Of a stretch of 64,000 nucleotides of DNA, positions 50,697 to 58,296 are shown in pieces. Made by a program: the position numbers and the translations under genes. This stretch comes from Corynebacterium aquatimens (GTDB taxonomy: Bacteria > Actinomycetota > Actinomycetes > Mycobacteriales > Mycobacteriaceae). The notes under the pieces were generated by a model. The model was not told where the DNA came from. It saw nothing but the letters and a program-made list of their open reading frames with translations, and did no database searches. The stretch is taken from contig NZ_CP046980.1 in the NCBI RefSeq assembly GCF_030408395.1, forward strand, positions 1,302,001 through 1,366,000, given 5' to 3'. Position 1 is the first letter of the stretch. Each line of letters starts with the position of its first letter.

Positions 50697-50707
50697 GCTT
50701 ATCGACG
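50697..50707 (+). repeat. Intergenic copy of an over-represented 11-mer (GCTTATCGACG)
   Basis: This 11-mer occurs 13 times that I could find. As GCTTATCGACG on the plus strand: 5579, 33018, 38078, 41190, 43211, 46748 and 50697. As CGTCGATAAGC: 4654, 5936, 20780, 32753, 45859 and 53930. This copy lies in the divergent region between uvrB and the secreted-protein gene, so it is not explained by codon choice. By chance 0.03 copies would be expected in 64 kb on two strands at equal base use. Confidence 0.75.
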
Positions 50708-50854
50708 ACCCCCACCACCCCCGAACCCTCAGCCACTTCCAAGGTTTCTGGGGGCTATACCCCAGTTTCATTTACTTTCCGCGTAAAACCTTTTACTGTG
50801 CTCCCCAGCGCCACCCCGCGCCATGTCCACACTTTCACCCAGAAAGGACCCTCC

Positions 50855-51589
50855 ATGCGCAAGCACTTCATCGCCGCGGCCACCGCGGCGGCACTCGTCA
50901 CCGGCGTTGCAGCCGCTCCGGCAGAGGCAAAGGTCGAACCAGACGTAGAAATTTTTAACCTTCAGGTTGGCCCGGGAATCTGCTATGCAGTTACTAAGTC
51001 AGACAACATGGACAATCTGTTCAAGGACGCCTTTAAAGAGGTTGGTCTCAGTGAAACAGACTACAAGGATTTCAAGGCGGAAACCCTCGATGATGTAGAT
51101 ACCAGCATTCTTGAAGGGATTCAGAACACCTTCGATTTCGTTCCATTTGAAATGCGGTACAAGGACGATGAATCCCTCCAAGATTGGAAAACACGGCTCA
51201 GCGAACTAAAGAAAGACAGTGCCACCGCAGAAGAGGAGCTCAAAGAAGCTGAGAAATCAGGAGACTCCAAAGAGATTGTGGAAGCAAAGCAGAATCTCGC
51301 TGGAGCACGCGCTATCGAAAGGCTGTTCAACGCTGCCGACGAGGAAATGACTAAGTGCATCAAGAGCAAGACCGGCCAGAGCCTGAGTTCTTTGCTCTCC
51401 AGCGTTGGCAGCTCGAAGGGAGCCGACAAAAGCGGTTCAGCAGAAAAAGGCGAGAACAAGGAGCTAAGCACCGGAGCCAAGGTGGCTATCGGAATTATCG
51501 TTCCCTTAGCGCTCATCGGACTGATTGGAGCGGCTCTGCCGACACTCAAGAAGGTGCTTCCCCCGCAGATTGCAAAGATGCTTCCGTAA
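50855..51589 (+). CDS. Secreted, C-terminally anchored protein, paralogue 1
   Basis: 244 residues from ATG 50855 with AGAAAGGA upstream. A Sec signal peptide (MRKHFIAAATAAALVTGVAAAPAEA) is followed by a soluble domain with one Cys near residue 45 (GICYAVTKSDN) and another near 167 (MTKCIKSK), well placed for a disulfide. A Lys/Glu coiled-coil-like stretch is between. A Ser/Gly/Lys linker leads to a transmembrane helix (VAIGIIVPLALIGLIGAALP) and a short tail ending LPPQIAKMLP. The next gene has the same plan. No known domain recognised. Confidence 0.8.
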   Translation: MRKHFIAAATAAALVTGVAAAPAEAKVEPDVEIFNLQVGPGICYAVTKSDNMDNLFKDAFKEVGLSETDYKDFKAETLDDVDTSILEGIQNTFDFVPFEMRYKDDESLQDWKTRLSELKKDSATAEEELKEAEKSGDSKEIVEAKQNLAGARAIERLFNAADEEMTKCIKSKTGQSLSSLLSSVGSSKGADKSGSAEKGENKELSTGAKVAIGIIVPLALIGLIGAALPTLKKVLPPQIAKMLP

Positions 51590-51616
51590 GGAACTAGCGC
51601 TCAGGCGCACAACTTT

Positions 51617-51648
51617 CCCGGTCGTCCACTGGTCGTCCGGGATTTTTT
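51617..51648 (+). terminator. Rho-independent terminator between the two secreted-protein genes
   Basis: CCCGG (51617-51621) and CCGGG (51637-51641) close a stem that contains a direct repeat GGTCGTCC, followed by ATTTTTT. The stem is short, but the T-run is good. It suggests that the two paralogues are transcribed separately. Confidence 0.7.
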
Positions 51649-51752
51649 GCATAAGTTCCTCTCAGCTATGGCGTCATCTAAGCGAACGCGATAATTTGGT
51701 ACGCAAAGATCTAGATAACTAATCACGTGGCCTACCAAGGAAGGAAGTCACA

Positions 51753-52547
51753 ATGCGTAAGTACAGAATTTCTGCGGTCACTGCGGTAGCGCTGTCCACG
51801 AGCTTGGTCGTTGCACCGGCGTACGCACAGCGCGATGTGGTTGACCCAATCTCTGATCCCGTCGAGGCAGAGGATCCTCGGGAAACTAGCCCTACCGATA
51901 CCGTCGCTGCTACCGCGACTGTTCATGCACAGGGGGATCTCTGCTTCGCGGAGGTTAAACCAGAAAACTTTAAGCTAGCCTTCAAATCCCGGCTGGTCAA
52001 GGAAGGTTTTGACAATACGAAAGCCGAAAAGTATGCCTCGGACTCGAAGTACCCGGTAGACCCCGACCCAGCAATTACCTCTGCTGCCCGATCGGTGATC
52101 GTTGCATTTGCAAAGAAGGAATCTGTTCAGACAGGTCACTGGGAAAATCAGAAGGCAGACATCCAGAAACAGTACAAAGACTATAAGGAACAACTGACGT
52201 TTTCTAAAGGCGCCGGCGCGAATCAAGATGCAGAAGCCGCACGACCCGGTACTCCGGAGCAAGCCGATGAGCAGAACGCGAAGCTCCACATACTCAAGTT
52301 TGCAGTTGATCTGCACGATCAAGTCGATGCAGACATGAAGAAGTGCGTAAATTCTGCAGCGCAGGGCACACCTTCCACCGGTACGCCGGAGTCGCCTTCC
52401 ACCGGTACGCCGAGCCAGGGAGAGACGAGTTCCTTACCGAAGAGCGCTCAGATTGCGTTAGGCGTGATTGCTGCGCTGGTAGCTCTGCTTGGGATTGGCG
52501 CCTTGCTGCTGCCGCAGATTAAGCACATGCTCCCGTTCAATATCTAA
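51753..52547 (+). CDS. Secreted, C-terminally anchored protein, paralogue 2
   Basis: 264 residues with signal peptide MRKYRISAVTAVALSTSLVVAPAYA and AAGGAAGG before the ATG. The first Cys is in LCFAEVKPENFKLAF and the second in DADMKKCVNSA, matching those of paralogue 1. A linker has two copies of STGTP, encoded by a DNA tandem repeat. The transmembrane helix IALGVIAALVALLGIGALLLP and tail QIKHMLPFNI match the end of paralogue 1. The middle is longer and more acidic. Probably from a tandem duplication followed by strong divergence; function unknown. Confidence 0.8.
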   Translation: MRKYRISAVTAVALSTSLVVAPAYAQRDVVDPISDPVEAEDPRETSPTDTVAATATVHAQGDLCFAEVKPENFKLAFKSRLVKEGFDNTKAEKYASDSKYPVDPDPAITSAARSVIVAFAKKESVQTGHWENQKADIQKQYKDYKEQLTFSKGAGANQDAEAARPGTPEQADEQNAKLHILKFAVDLHDQVDADMKKCVNSAAQGTPSTGTPESPSTGTPSQGETSSLPKSAQIALGVIAALVALLGIGALLLPQIKHMLPFNI

Positions 52548-52634
52548 GCCATCATCCAGCAGCCCCCATTTTTGGGGAGACGTTAGCGCAGTACAGTGAT
52601 GGTTTCTTTGCGCTGACGGAGGTGGCGCGCGCGG

Positions 52635-52648
52635 TTATTCTGAATCCG
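52635..52648 (+). promoter_or_regulatory. -10 element for a leaderless GTG start
   Basis: TTATTCT ends six bases before the GTG at 52648, and the nearest purine-rich ribosome site (GGAGGTGG, about 52617) is too far away. The transcript therefore probably starts at or next to the start codon. Confidence 0.4.
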
Positions 52649-53634
52649 TGAAAACTCGTTGTATTGCTTTTGGCCTGTGTGCCTCGCTACTTCTGTCCCC
52701 TTTGAGTGCTCCGGTTGCTGGGGCGGAGCCTGCTGCGGCGGAGAGGCAGTCGTCGGCGTACCCGGGGTCCTCCTACATTGAGAACGCGGAGAACTCTAGT
52801 TCCCCGTTTAGTTCGGAGTTATTTGCTGGCGGTACTCCGCCCGTAGGATCGTCGGATTTTGTGCCGCATGGATCGAGTGTGATTCCGCCGGACATCTTCC
52901 CGGTTGGGGCGTCGGGTCCCACGAAACCGCGGACGGTGGATGACTTCCTTGCAGGTTTTGCAATCCTGTCGGATCTCATTGGGGATGAGTTCTCCAAGGG
53001 CAATTGGCTCACCATGATGTCGCCAGCAAAACGGGCTGAGGTCCAGGCTGTGATTGCGCAGCTCAACTCGCCGGTGAAGGCACCGCCGGCGGATGGCGGC
53101 GGGCTGATCGTGGTCTTGGGTGGCGGTTTGAACCCGGATGGGACAGTGCCGCCCGCGGTAGAGATGAGGCTCGAGGCGGGACTGAAACTGGCTCAGGATC
53201 GTCCCGACGCGCAGATTCTTATGTCGGGTGGGCGCACGCCGTCCGGTCATGTTGAGGCGGAATCCATGAAGGCGTGGTTTGTGGACCACGGCATCAGTGC
53301 TGAGCGTGTTATCGCCGAACCACTGAGCTGGTCGACGGTCTCCAACGCGTGGCAGACGAAGCGGATCGCCGACGAGGTTGGTGCGGACTACTCCGGCGGC
53401 GTCACGGTTGTTACCAATGACTTCCATCTGCACCGCGGCGTGGTGGATTACACAATCACTTTCGGGCCCGACGTTCCTATTTACGGCGTGGAAGGCGGTT
53501 CCCCCATGGAGTGGTCTAAGGACGAGCAGTTGCAGAAGGCCTACCGGGATGCGCTGGTAAGCTACTTCGCGCCGTTCGCGCTGATCGCAGATGGTTTCAC
53601 AGCTTTCGGACTGAGCAAAGCGCGGCCCTTCTAA
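52648..53634 (+). CDS. Exported DUF218 (YdcF/ElyC/SanA-type) protein
   Basis: 328 residues. A signal peptide (KTRCIAFGLCASLLLSPLSAPVAGA) and a Ser/Pro-rich spacer precede a DUF218 domain from about 150: LIVVLGGGLNPDGTVPPAVEMRLEAGLKL, ILMSGGRTPSGHVEAESMKAWFVDHGISAERVIAE, TVVTNDFHLHRGV. Family members affect peptidoglycan or envelope steps in other bacteria; no activity is assigned here. It follows the two anchored proteins and precedes the double-HTH regulator, probably as its own transcription unit. Confidence 0.87.
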   Translation: MKTRCIAFGLCASLLLSPLSAPVAGAEPAAAERQSSAYPGSSYIENAENSSSPFSSELFAGGTPPVGSSDFVPHGSSVIPPDIFPVGASGPTKPRTVDDFLAGFAILSDLIGDEFSKGNWLTMMSPAKRAEVQAVIAQLNSPVKAPPADGGGLIVVLGGGLNPDGTVPPAVEMRLEAGLKLAQDRPDAQILMSGGRTPSGHVEAESMKAWFVDHGISAERVIAEPLSWSTVSNAWQTKRIADEVGADYSGGVTVVTNDFHLHRGVVDYTITFGPDVPIYGVEGGSPMEWSKDEQLQKAYRDALVSYFAPFALIADGFTAFGLSKARPF

Positions 53635-53661
53635 CCCACCGCGCGTGTACCCCCAGAGGAG

Positions 53662-53685
53662 GGTATGGTTCCCCCAGAACATACC
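53662..53685 (+). promoter_or_regulatory. Near-palindrome upstream of the double-HTH regulator gene
   Basis: GGTATGGTTC-CCCCA-GAACATACC is an inverted repeat lacking one base in the right arm, 66-89 bases before the regulator start. A direct repeat TCGTTCA follows at 53702-53708 and 53721-53727. Either could be the operator for the regulator itself; the palindrome could also be a terminator for the preceding gene, though no T-run follows. Confidence 0.4.
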
Positions 53686-53713
53686 GCAACAGAATTGAAT
53701 CTCGTTCAAAACG

Positions 53714-53751
53714 TTGCGATTCGTTCACAGGTTTCAATAAGCTTGCAAGCA
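53714..53751 (+). promoter_or_regulatory. Promoter giving a leaderless regulator mRNA
   Basis: TTGCGA (53714-53719) and TAAGCT (53738-53743) are 18 bases apart. The ATG at 53751 begins 7 bases after the -10, with no ribosome site between. One copy of the TCGTTCA repeat lies between the -35 and -10, where a bound repressor would block RNA polymerase. Confidence 0.5.
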
Positions 53752-54560
53752 TGACTGTCGCAAGCCCCTACCCCGCCGCGCGCGAGGCGATTCGGGCTGC
53801 CGGTCTAAAACACCGTGAGGTGGCTGCGCAGATGGGCCTGGACCCATCGAAGCTATCCAAGTCGCTCTCAGGGATTCGCAAGTTCAATTCCCAGGAATGG
53901 CAGCGTCTCTCGGAGATCACGGGAGTGACCGTCGATAAGCTGCAAAGCTCTGAAGTTCCGCGCGAGGTTGCGATGAACCGTAAGGACTTTGCGGCGCGGC
54001 GGCGAGCGATTGTGGATGCCGCGTGGCCGATGTTTGCGCAGTACGGGTACACCCCCGTCACCATCGCGGACATCGCGCAGGCGACGGGCATGTCCACCGC
54101 AGCGGTGCTGTATTACTTCCCCTCAAAAAACGCGATCTTCTTGGCCACGCTTGCCGTGTGCTCCGAAGAAGCAGCCGCACGGCGAACGTTCATCGACGCC
54201 ATCGATGACCCCGCCGAGCGGCTGTTGGCGTTTGCGGCCGTCGTCCTCGACGGGTCGGATGAATCGAAGCGCGAGTGGGCGACGTGGGCGCAATTCTGGT
54301 CCTCCTCCCCTGCTTTTGAAGACGCGAAGCACGCGACCGCGATCGCGTATGACCGGTGGCAAGAGCAGCTGCGCAGCATCGTGAAAGAGGGGTATGAACG
54401 TGGTCGTTTTGATACGGCCAATCCGGAAGACATGGTCAACGCGGTCACCGCGATGATCGACGGGCTGGGGGTGCGCCTGCTGGCAGGTGTGCTCACGCCG
54501 CAAGCCGCGCACGACGCTGTGACGGCCTACCTGAACACGTGGATTAAGGAGAACATATAG
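53751..54560 (+). CDS. Transcriptional regulator with an XRE-type HTH fused to a TetR-type HTH
   Basis: 269 residues. Residues about 8-68 look like an XRE/lambda-repressor helix-turn-helix (AIRAAGLKHREVAAQMGLDPSKLSKSLSG...WQRLSEITGVTVDKL). Residues about 80-130 are a canonical TetR HTH (RRRAIVDAAWPMFAQYGYTPVTIADIAQATGMSTAAVLYYFPSKNAIF). The C-terminal ligand/dimer domain (WAQFWSSSPAFEDAKHA, RGRFDTANPEDMVNAVTAMIDGLGVRLLAG) fits BetI/KstR-like TetR proteins. It precedes the ABC transporter genes by 2 bases and should control that operon and itself. Confidence 0.88.
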   Translation: MTVASPYPAAREAIRAAGLKHREVAAQMGLDPSKLSKSLSGIRKFNSQEWQRLSEITGVTVDKLQSSEVPREVAMNRKDFAARRRAIVDAAWPMFAQYGYTPVTIADIAQATGMSTAAVLYYFPSKNAIFLATLAVCSEEAAARRTFIDAIDDPAERLLAFAAVVLDGSDESKREWATWAQFWSSSPAFEDAKHATAIAYDRWQEQLRSIVKEGYERGRFDTANPEDMVNAVTAMIDGLGVRLLAGVLTPQAAHDAVTAYLNTWIKENI

Positions 54561-54562
54561 CC

Positions 54563-56113
54563 ATGGTTCAATTGACCCGCCGAGAATTACTCGGCGCAAC
54601 GGTGGTGGGAGGTGCTGCGACTGCACTCGCGGCATGTGGCTCCTCCGCCCCGGTGAAGGAGATCGACCCTTCGACTCCTCCCCGCAAGGGCGGCCGACTG
54701 CGAGTAGGACTCGTTGGTGGTTCCGCGAGCGACAAGCTGGATGCGCACATTCCTTCATCCACCTCGGATGCGGCGCGCGTGATCAACCTCTACGAAACTC
54801 TGGTGCGACGCGGTTACGACTACGAGTTGGAAAACCGGCTCGCGGAGTCCTTCGAGCCGAATGAGGACGCCACGGAGTGGACAATTGTGCTGCGCGAGGG
54901 GGTGAAATTCTCCGACGGGCGGCCGATTCGACCGCAGGACGTGATCGCAACACTTAAGCGTATCGGCGATCCGGATGACCCCAAGAGTGGTGCGGGCTCG
55001 ATCGCCCACATCGAGGAAATGGTTCCTGAAGGCGACCGGAAGCTTGTTCTGAAACTAACCCAGCCGGACGCGGAGCTTTACGACGTGTTCTGTGAGTACC
55101 AGATGGGAATCGTTCCAGAGGACTATGACCCGGAGAACCCGATCGGTGCCGGCCCGTTCAAGCTGGTTGACTTCACGCCAGGCCGCGCGACGACGTTGGC
55201 GCGCAACGAGCACTACTTCCTCGGCCCGGCAAACCTCGACGAAGTGACGATCATTGACTTCCAGCAGGATGACGCAATGCTCAACGCGTTGATGTCCTCC
55301 CAGGTCGACGCCATCGGCGCATTGAACCACTCGCTGGTGCGCGGCATTGAGTCGAACCCGCGCCTCAAGGTGGTGAGCTCCGAAACGGGCATGTGGTTGC
55401 CGTTCACGATGCGCATCGACGCTGAGCCGTTTGACGACGAGAGGGTGCGCCAAGCATTCCGCGTAGCCGCTGACCGCCCGGGAATGATCCGCCAAGTGTT
55501 CTCCGATGAAGGCCAGCTGGGCAACGACATGTTTGCACTGTACGACCCGAACTACCCGCACGAATTTGCACAGCGGGAGCAAAACATCGAAGAGGCCAAG
55601 CGTCTTCTGGCTGAAGCGGGTTACCCCGATGGCATCTCGGTCACGCTGGATACTGCGGAGCTGGCCTCCGGCGCGCTGCGCTCCGCGCAGGTCTTCGTCG
55701 AGCAGGTCAAGCCCGCCGGCATTGACATCACCATCAACCAGATCGAACTGTCCAGCTACTGGGATGGGTACCTGGAGTACCCATTCAGCCAGACCTTCTA
55801 CTACACCCGAAACTTCTTTGAGCAGGTCAACCGCTGCGCCACAGCGGACGCACCGTTCAACGAGACTCACTGGGTGGACGAAGACTTTACGAAGCGCCTC
55901 ATGGAGGCCCGCGCGGTTCTCGACGATTCTGAGCGCGGTAAGAAGATCAAGGAACTGCAAAAGGAGTTCTACGATCGCGGCGGTTACCTGATTTGGGGAT
56001 TCCCAAACCAGATCGACGCGTACCACCACTACGTCATGGGCGCCCGCCCGCACCCGAGCGGTATCGCGCTGAGCCAGGCATTGTTCTACGACATGTGGAT
56101 TGCGGAGGCATAA
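54563..56113 (+). CDS. Oligopeptide-type ABC transporter substrate-binding lipoprotein
   Basis: 516 residues. The twin-arginine, lipobox signal is TRRELLGATVVGGAATALAAC, so the protein is probably exported folded and lipid-anchored. The family-5 solute-binding domain shows TEWTIVLREGVKFSDGRPIRPQDVIATLKRI, GAGPFKLVDFTPGRATTLARNEHYF and DERVRQAFRVAADR. AAGGAG precedes the ATG. First transporter gene after the regulator. Substrate could be di- or oligopeptides or nickel-like ligands; the sequence does not decide. Confidence 0.92.
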   Translation: MVQLTRRELLGATVVGGAATALAACGSSAPVKEIDPSTPPRKGGRLRVGLVGGSASDKLDAHIPSSTSDAARVINLYETLVRRGYDYELENRLAESFEPNEDATEWTIVLREGVKFSDGRPIRPQDVIATLKRIGDPDDPKSGAGSIAHIEEMVPEGDRKLVLKLTQPDAELYDVFCEYQMGIVPEDYDPENPIGAGPFKLVDFTPGRATTLARNEHYFLGPANLDEVTIIDFQQDDAMLNALMSSQVDAIGALNHSLVRGIESNPRLKVVSSETGMWLPFTMRIDAEPFDDERVRQAFRVAADRPGMIRQVFSDEGQLGNDMFALYDPNYPHEFAQREQNIEEAKRLLAEAGYPDGISVTLDTAELASGALRSAQVFVEQVKPAGIDITINQIELSSYWDGYLEYPFSQTFYYTRNFFEQVNRCATADAPFNETHWVDEDFTKRLMEARAVLDDSERGKKIKELQKEFYDRGGYLIWGFPNQIDAYHHYVMGARPHPSGIALSQALFYDMWIAEA

Positions 56114-56116
56114 ACC

Positions 56117-57064
56117 ATGGGCAAAATGATCATTCGGCGCTTGGCGCTTAGTATCTTCATTCTCTTGGCAGTGTCCATCATCATCTTCTGCGCGACGCTG
56201 CTTCTCCCCGGTGATCCCGCTACCGCCATCCTTGGCCAGCAAGCGACACCGGAACGCGTCGAGGCTCTGCGCCGCGACATGGACTTGGATAAGCCCCCGA
56301 TTGAACGCTACTTCCTGTGGCTTGGCGGCGTTCTGACCGGTGACTTTGGTATCTCTACGACAACGGGCGGCCCGGTTGCTGATCTACTTGGCGGCCCACT
56401 GGTGAACTCACTGGTCCTGATGGTCCTGTCCGCGCTCATCGCCGTGCCGCTGGGCATCTTGATTGGTGTCTACGCCGCATGGTGGCGTGGTTTCCGCCGC
56501 GACCAGGCGATCACCTGGGTCACCCTGATCCTGGCCGCGATGCCCGAGTTCGTCGTGGGTATTTTGCTGATCACCCTGTTTGCAACGTCGGTCTTCCCGA
56601 TCCTGCCGTCGGTCACCATGACCCCGGCCGGCACCCCGGTGTGGTCGTACCCAGAGCAGCTCGTTCTACCGACGCTGACGTTGGCGCTCGTCGTTGCACC
56701 ATACATTGCGCGTATGACCCGCGCGACGATGATCGAAACACTGGACTCCGGCTACGTCGAAATGGCGCGCCTGAAAGGTGTGCCTGAGCGACGCGTTATC
56801 TTCCGGCATGCTCTCCCGCACGCCGTCGGCCCGATCGCGCAGGTCGTTGCCATCCAGCTGGCGTGGCTCGCCGGCGGCATCGTGGTCGTTGAGTACCTCT
56901 TCCGCTACCCCGGCCTGGGTGTGGCCATGATTGACGCCGTGAACTACCGCGATGTCCTCGTGGTCCAAGCAGTCACCCTGCTCATCGCCGCCGTCTACGT
57001 GGTGGTGAACCTGCTCGCCGACGTTGTGAGCATCCTGGCCAACCCGAAGCTAAGGACGAACTAA
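56117..57064 (+). CDS. ABC transporter permease, DppB/OppB type
   Basis: 315 residues with six predicted membrane helices. The start MIIRRLALSIFILLAVSIIIFCATLLLPGDPA is typical of DppB. The EAA loop is EMARLKGVPERRVIFRHALPHAVGPIAQ, which couples to the ATPase, and GGIVVVEYLFRYPGLGVAMIDA follows. Its TAA shares a base with the next ATG (TAATG). Confidence 0.93.
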   Translation: MGKMIIRRLALSIFILLAVSIIIFCATLLLPGDPATAILGQQATPERVEALRRDMDLDKPPIERYFLWLGGVLTGDFGISTTTGGPVADLLGGPLVNSLVLMVLSALIAVPLGILIGVYAAWWRGFRRDQAITWVTLILAAMPEFVVGILLITLFATSVFPILPSVTMTPAGTPVWSYPEQLVLPTLTLALVVAPYIARMTRATMIETLDSGYVEMARLKGVPERRVIFRHALPHAVGPIAQVVAIQLAWLAGGIVVVEYLFRYPGLGVAMIDAVNYRDVLVVQAVTLLIAAVYVVVNLLADVVSILANPKLRTN

Positions 57065-58293
57065 TGGCTAACAACAACACCACCACTAATTCGAACACCC
57101 CCGCTTCGGTGAAGGAGACCCAAGCTCTAAACGAAGCACCGCCGCAGGCACAGGCGGCGACAACCCCTGACACCGCCAATGACACCGGCGACACCGCACT
57201 GAAGACATCGCACTCTAAACCCAAACCGCTCTACCAGCGCGTGTGGGCGCAGCCTGAGGGCAAGGTCGGCGCGATCCTCACCGGCATCATCCTTCTAATC
57301 ACGGTGATCGGCTTCCTCTTCGCGGAACAAATCACCGGCTACTCCACAACGGAATTCGTCGGTCTCCCGTTCGTGTCCCAAGGCCTCTTCGGCACCGATC
57401 TGCTTGGTCGATCCGTGCTCTCGCGCTTCCTCGCCGGCGGCCTCATCCTGATCGTGACCGCCTTCCTCGCCACCCTGCTCGGCATGGTGGTGGGCACCAT
57501 CATCGGCATGATCGCCGGTTACGTCGGTGGCCGCACGGACGCGATCATCATGCGCATCAACGACGTCTTCCTGGCGTTCCCGCAGCTGATCTTCGCCATG
57601 CTGGCCATCGTGATCTTCGGCGAATCCGCGACCGTTCTGGTTCTAGTCATCGGTTTGACCCACGCACCACGCATCGCCCGCGTTGCCCGCGCCGCGACCC
57701 AGTCCGTGACCAACGAAGACTACATCCGCGCCGCGCAAATGTACTCCGTGCCGCACTGGAAGATCCTCAACCGGGAGGTCATGCCCAACATCACCGGCCC
57801 ACTCGCCGTGGAAGCAGGCCTACGCCTCACCTACTCCATCGGCTCAATCGCATCACTGTCCTTCTTGGGCATGGGTATCCAGCCGCCTACCGCGGACTGG
57901 GGCCTGATGATCAACGAAAACCGCATCGCCTTGCCGATCCAACCCTGGGGCGTCGTCCTCCCCGTCATCGCGATCGCCATCCTCACCATCGGCACGAACA
58001 TGCTTGCCGACGCCACAGCGCGCGCCACCGCCACCACCGCCATGCCCATCAAGCGCACCGGCCCCAAGGCGGAAAGCAACAAACAGCCGAAGACGGAGCC
58101 GATCCACAACGTTTCGGGGTCCAAGGACCCCGAAACGAATAAGAGTGGAGCTCCCGAAACGATTGGAAGAGGAGCTCCCGAAACGGATCAGAGTGGAGAC
58201 CCCGGAACTGGCGGCTCCACGGTGGTGACGCGCACTGTATCTACCAGTGGTAAATCGACAGACGAAGAACCAGAGAAAGAGACAAGGGGTTAA
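57064..58293 (+). CDS. ABC transporter permease, DppC/OppC type, with long N- and C-terminal tails
   Basis: 409 residues, about 100 more than usual. A Thr/Asn/Ala-rich N-terminal tail (about 1-55) and a hydrophilic C-terminal tail (about 335-409) enclose a normal DppC core: FGTDLLGRSVLSRFLAGG, EDYIRAAQMYSVPHWKILNREVMPNITGPL (EAA loop) and LSFLGMGIQPPTADWGLMINENR. The C-terminal tail holds tandem G-x-PET/PGT repeats encoded by a roughly 30-base DNA repeat near 58110-58210. Both tails are expected on the cytoplasmic side. Confidence 0.92.
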   Translation: MANNNTTTNSNTPASVKETQALNEAPPQAQAATTPDTANDTGDTALKTSHSKPKPLYQRVWAQPEGKVGAILTGIILLITVIGFLFAEQITGYSTTEFVGLPFVSQGLFGTDLLGRSVLSRFLAGGLILIVTAFLATLLGMVVGTIIGMIAGYVGGRTDAIIMRINDVFLAFPQLIFAMLAIVIFGESATVLVLVIGLTHAPRIARVARAATQSVTNEDYIRAAQMYSVPHWKILNREVMPNITGPLAVEAGLRLTYSIGSIASLSFLGMGIQPPTADWGLMINENRIALPIQPWGVVLPVIAIAILTIGTNMLADATARATATTAMPIKRTGPKAESNKQPKTEPIHNVSGSKDPETNKSGAPETIGRGAPETDQSGDPGTGGSTVVTRTVSTSGKSTDEEPEKETRG

Positions 58294-58296
58294 ACC

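Noticed and set aside
55055..56242. 395-codon minus-strand frame opposite the peptide-binding protein gene
   Set aside because: No domain; the plus-strand gene has a signal peptide and family motifs throughout.
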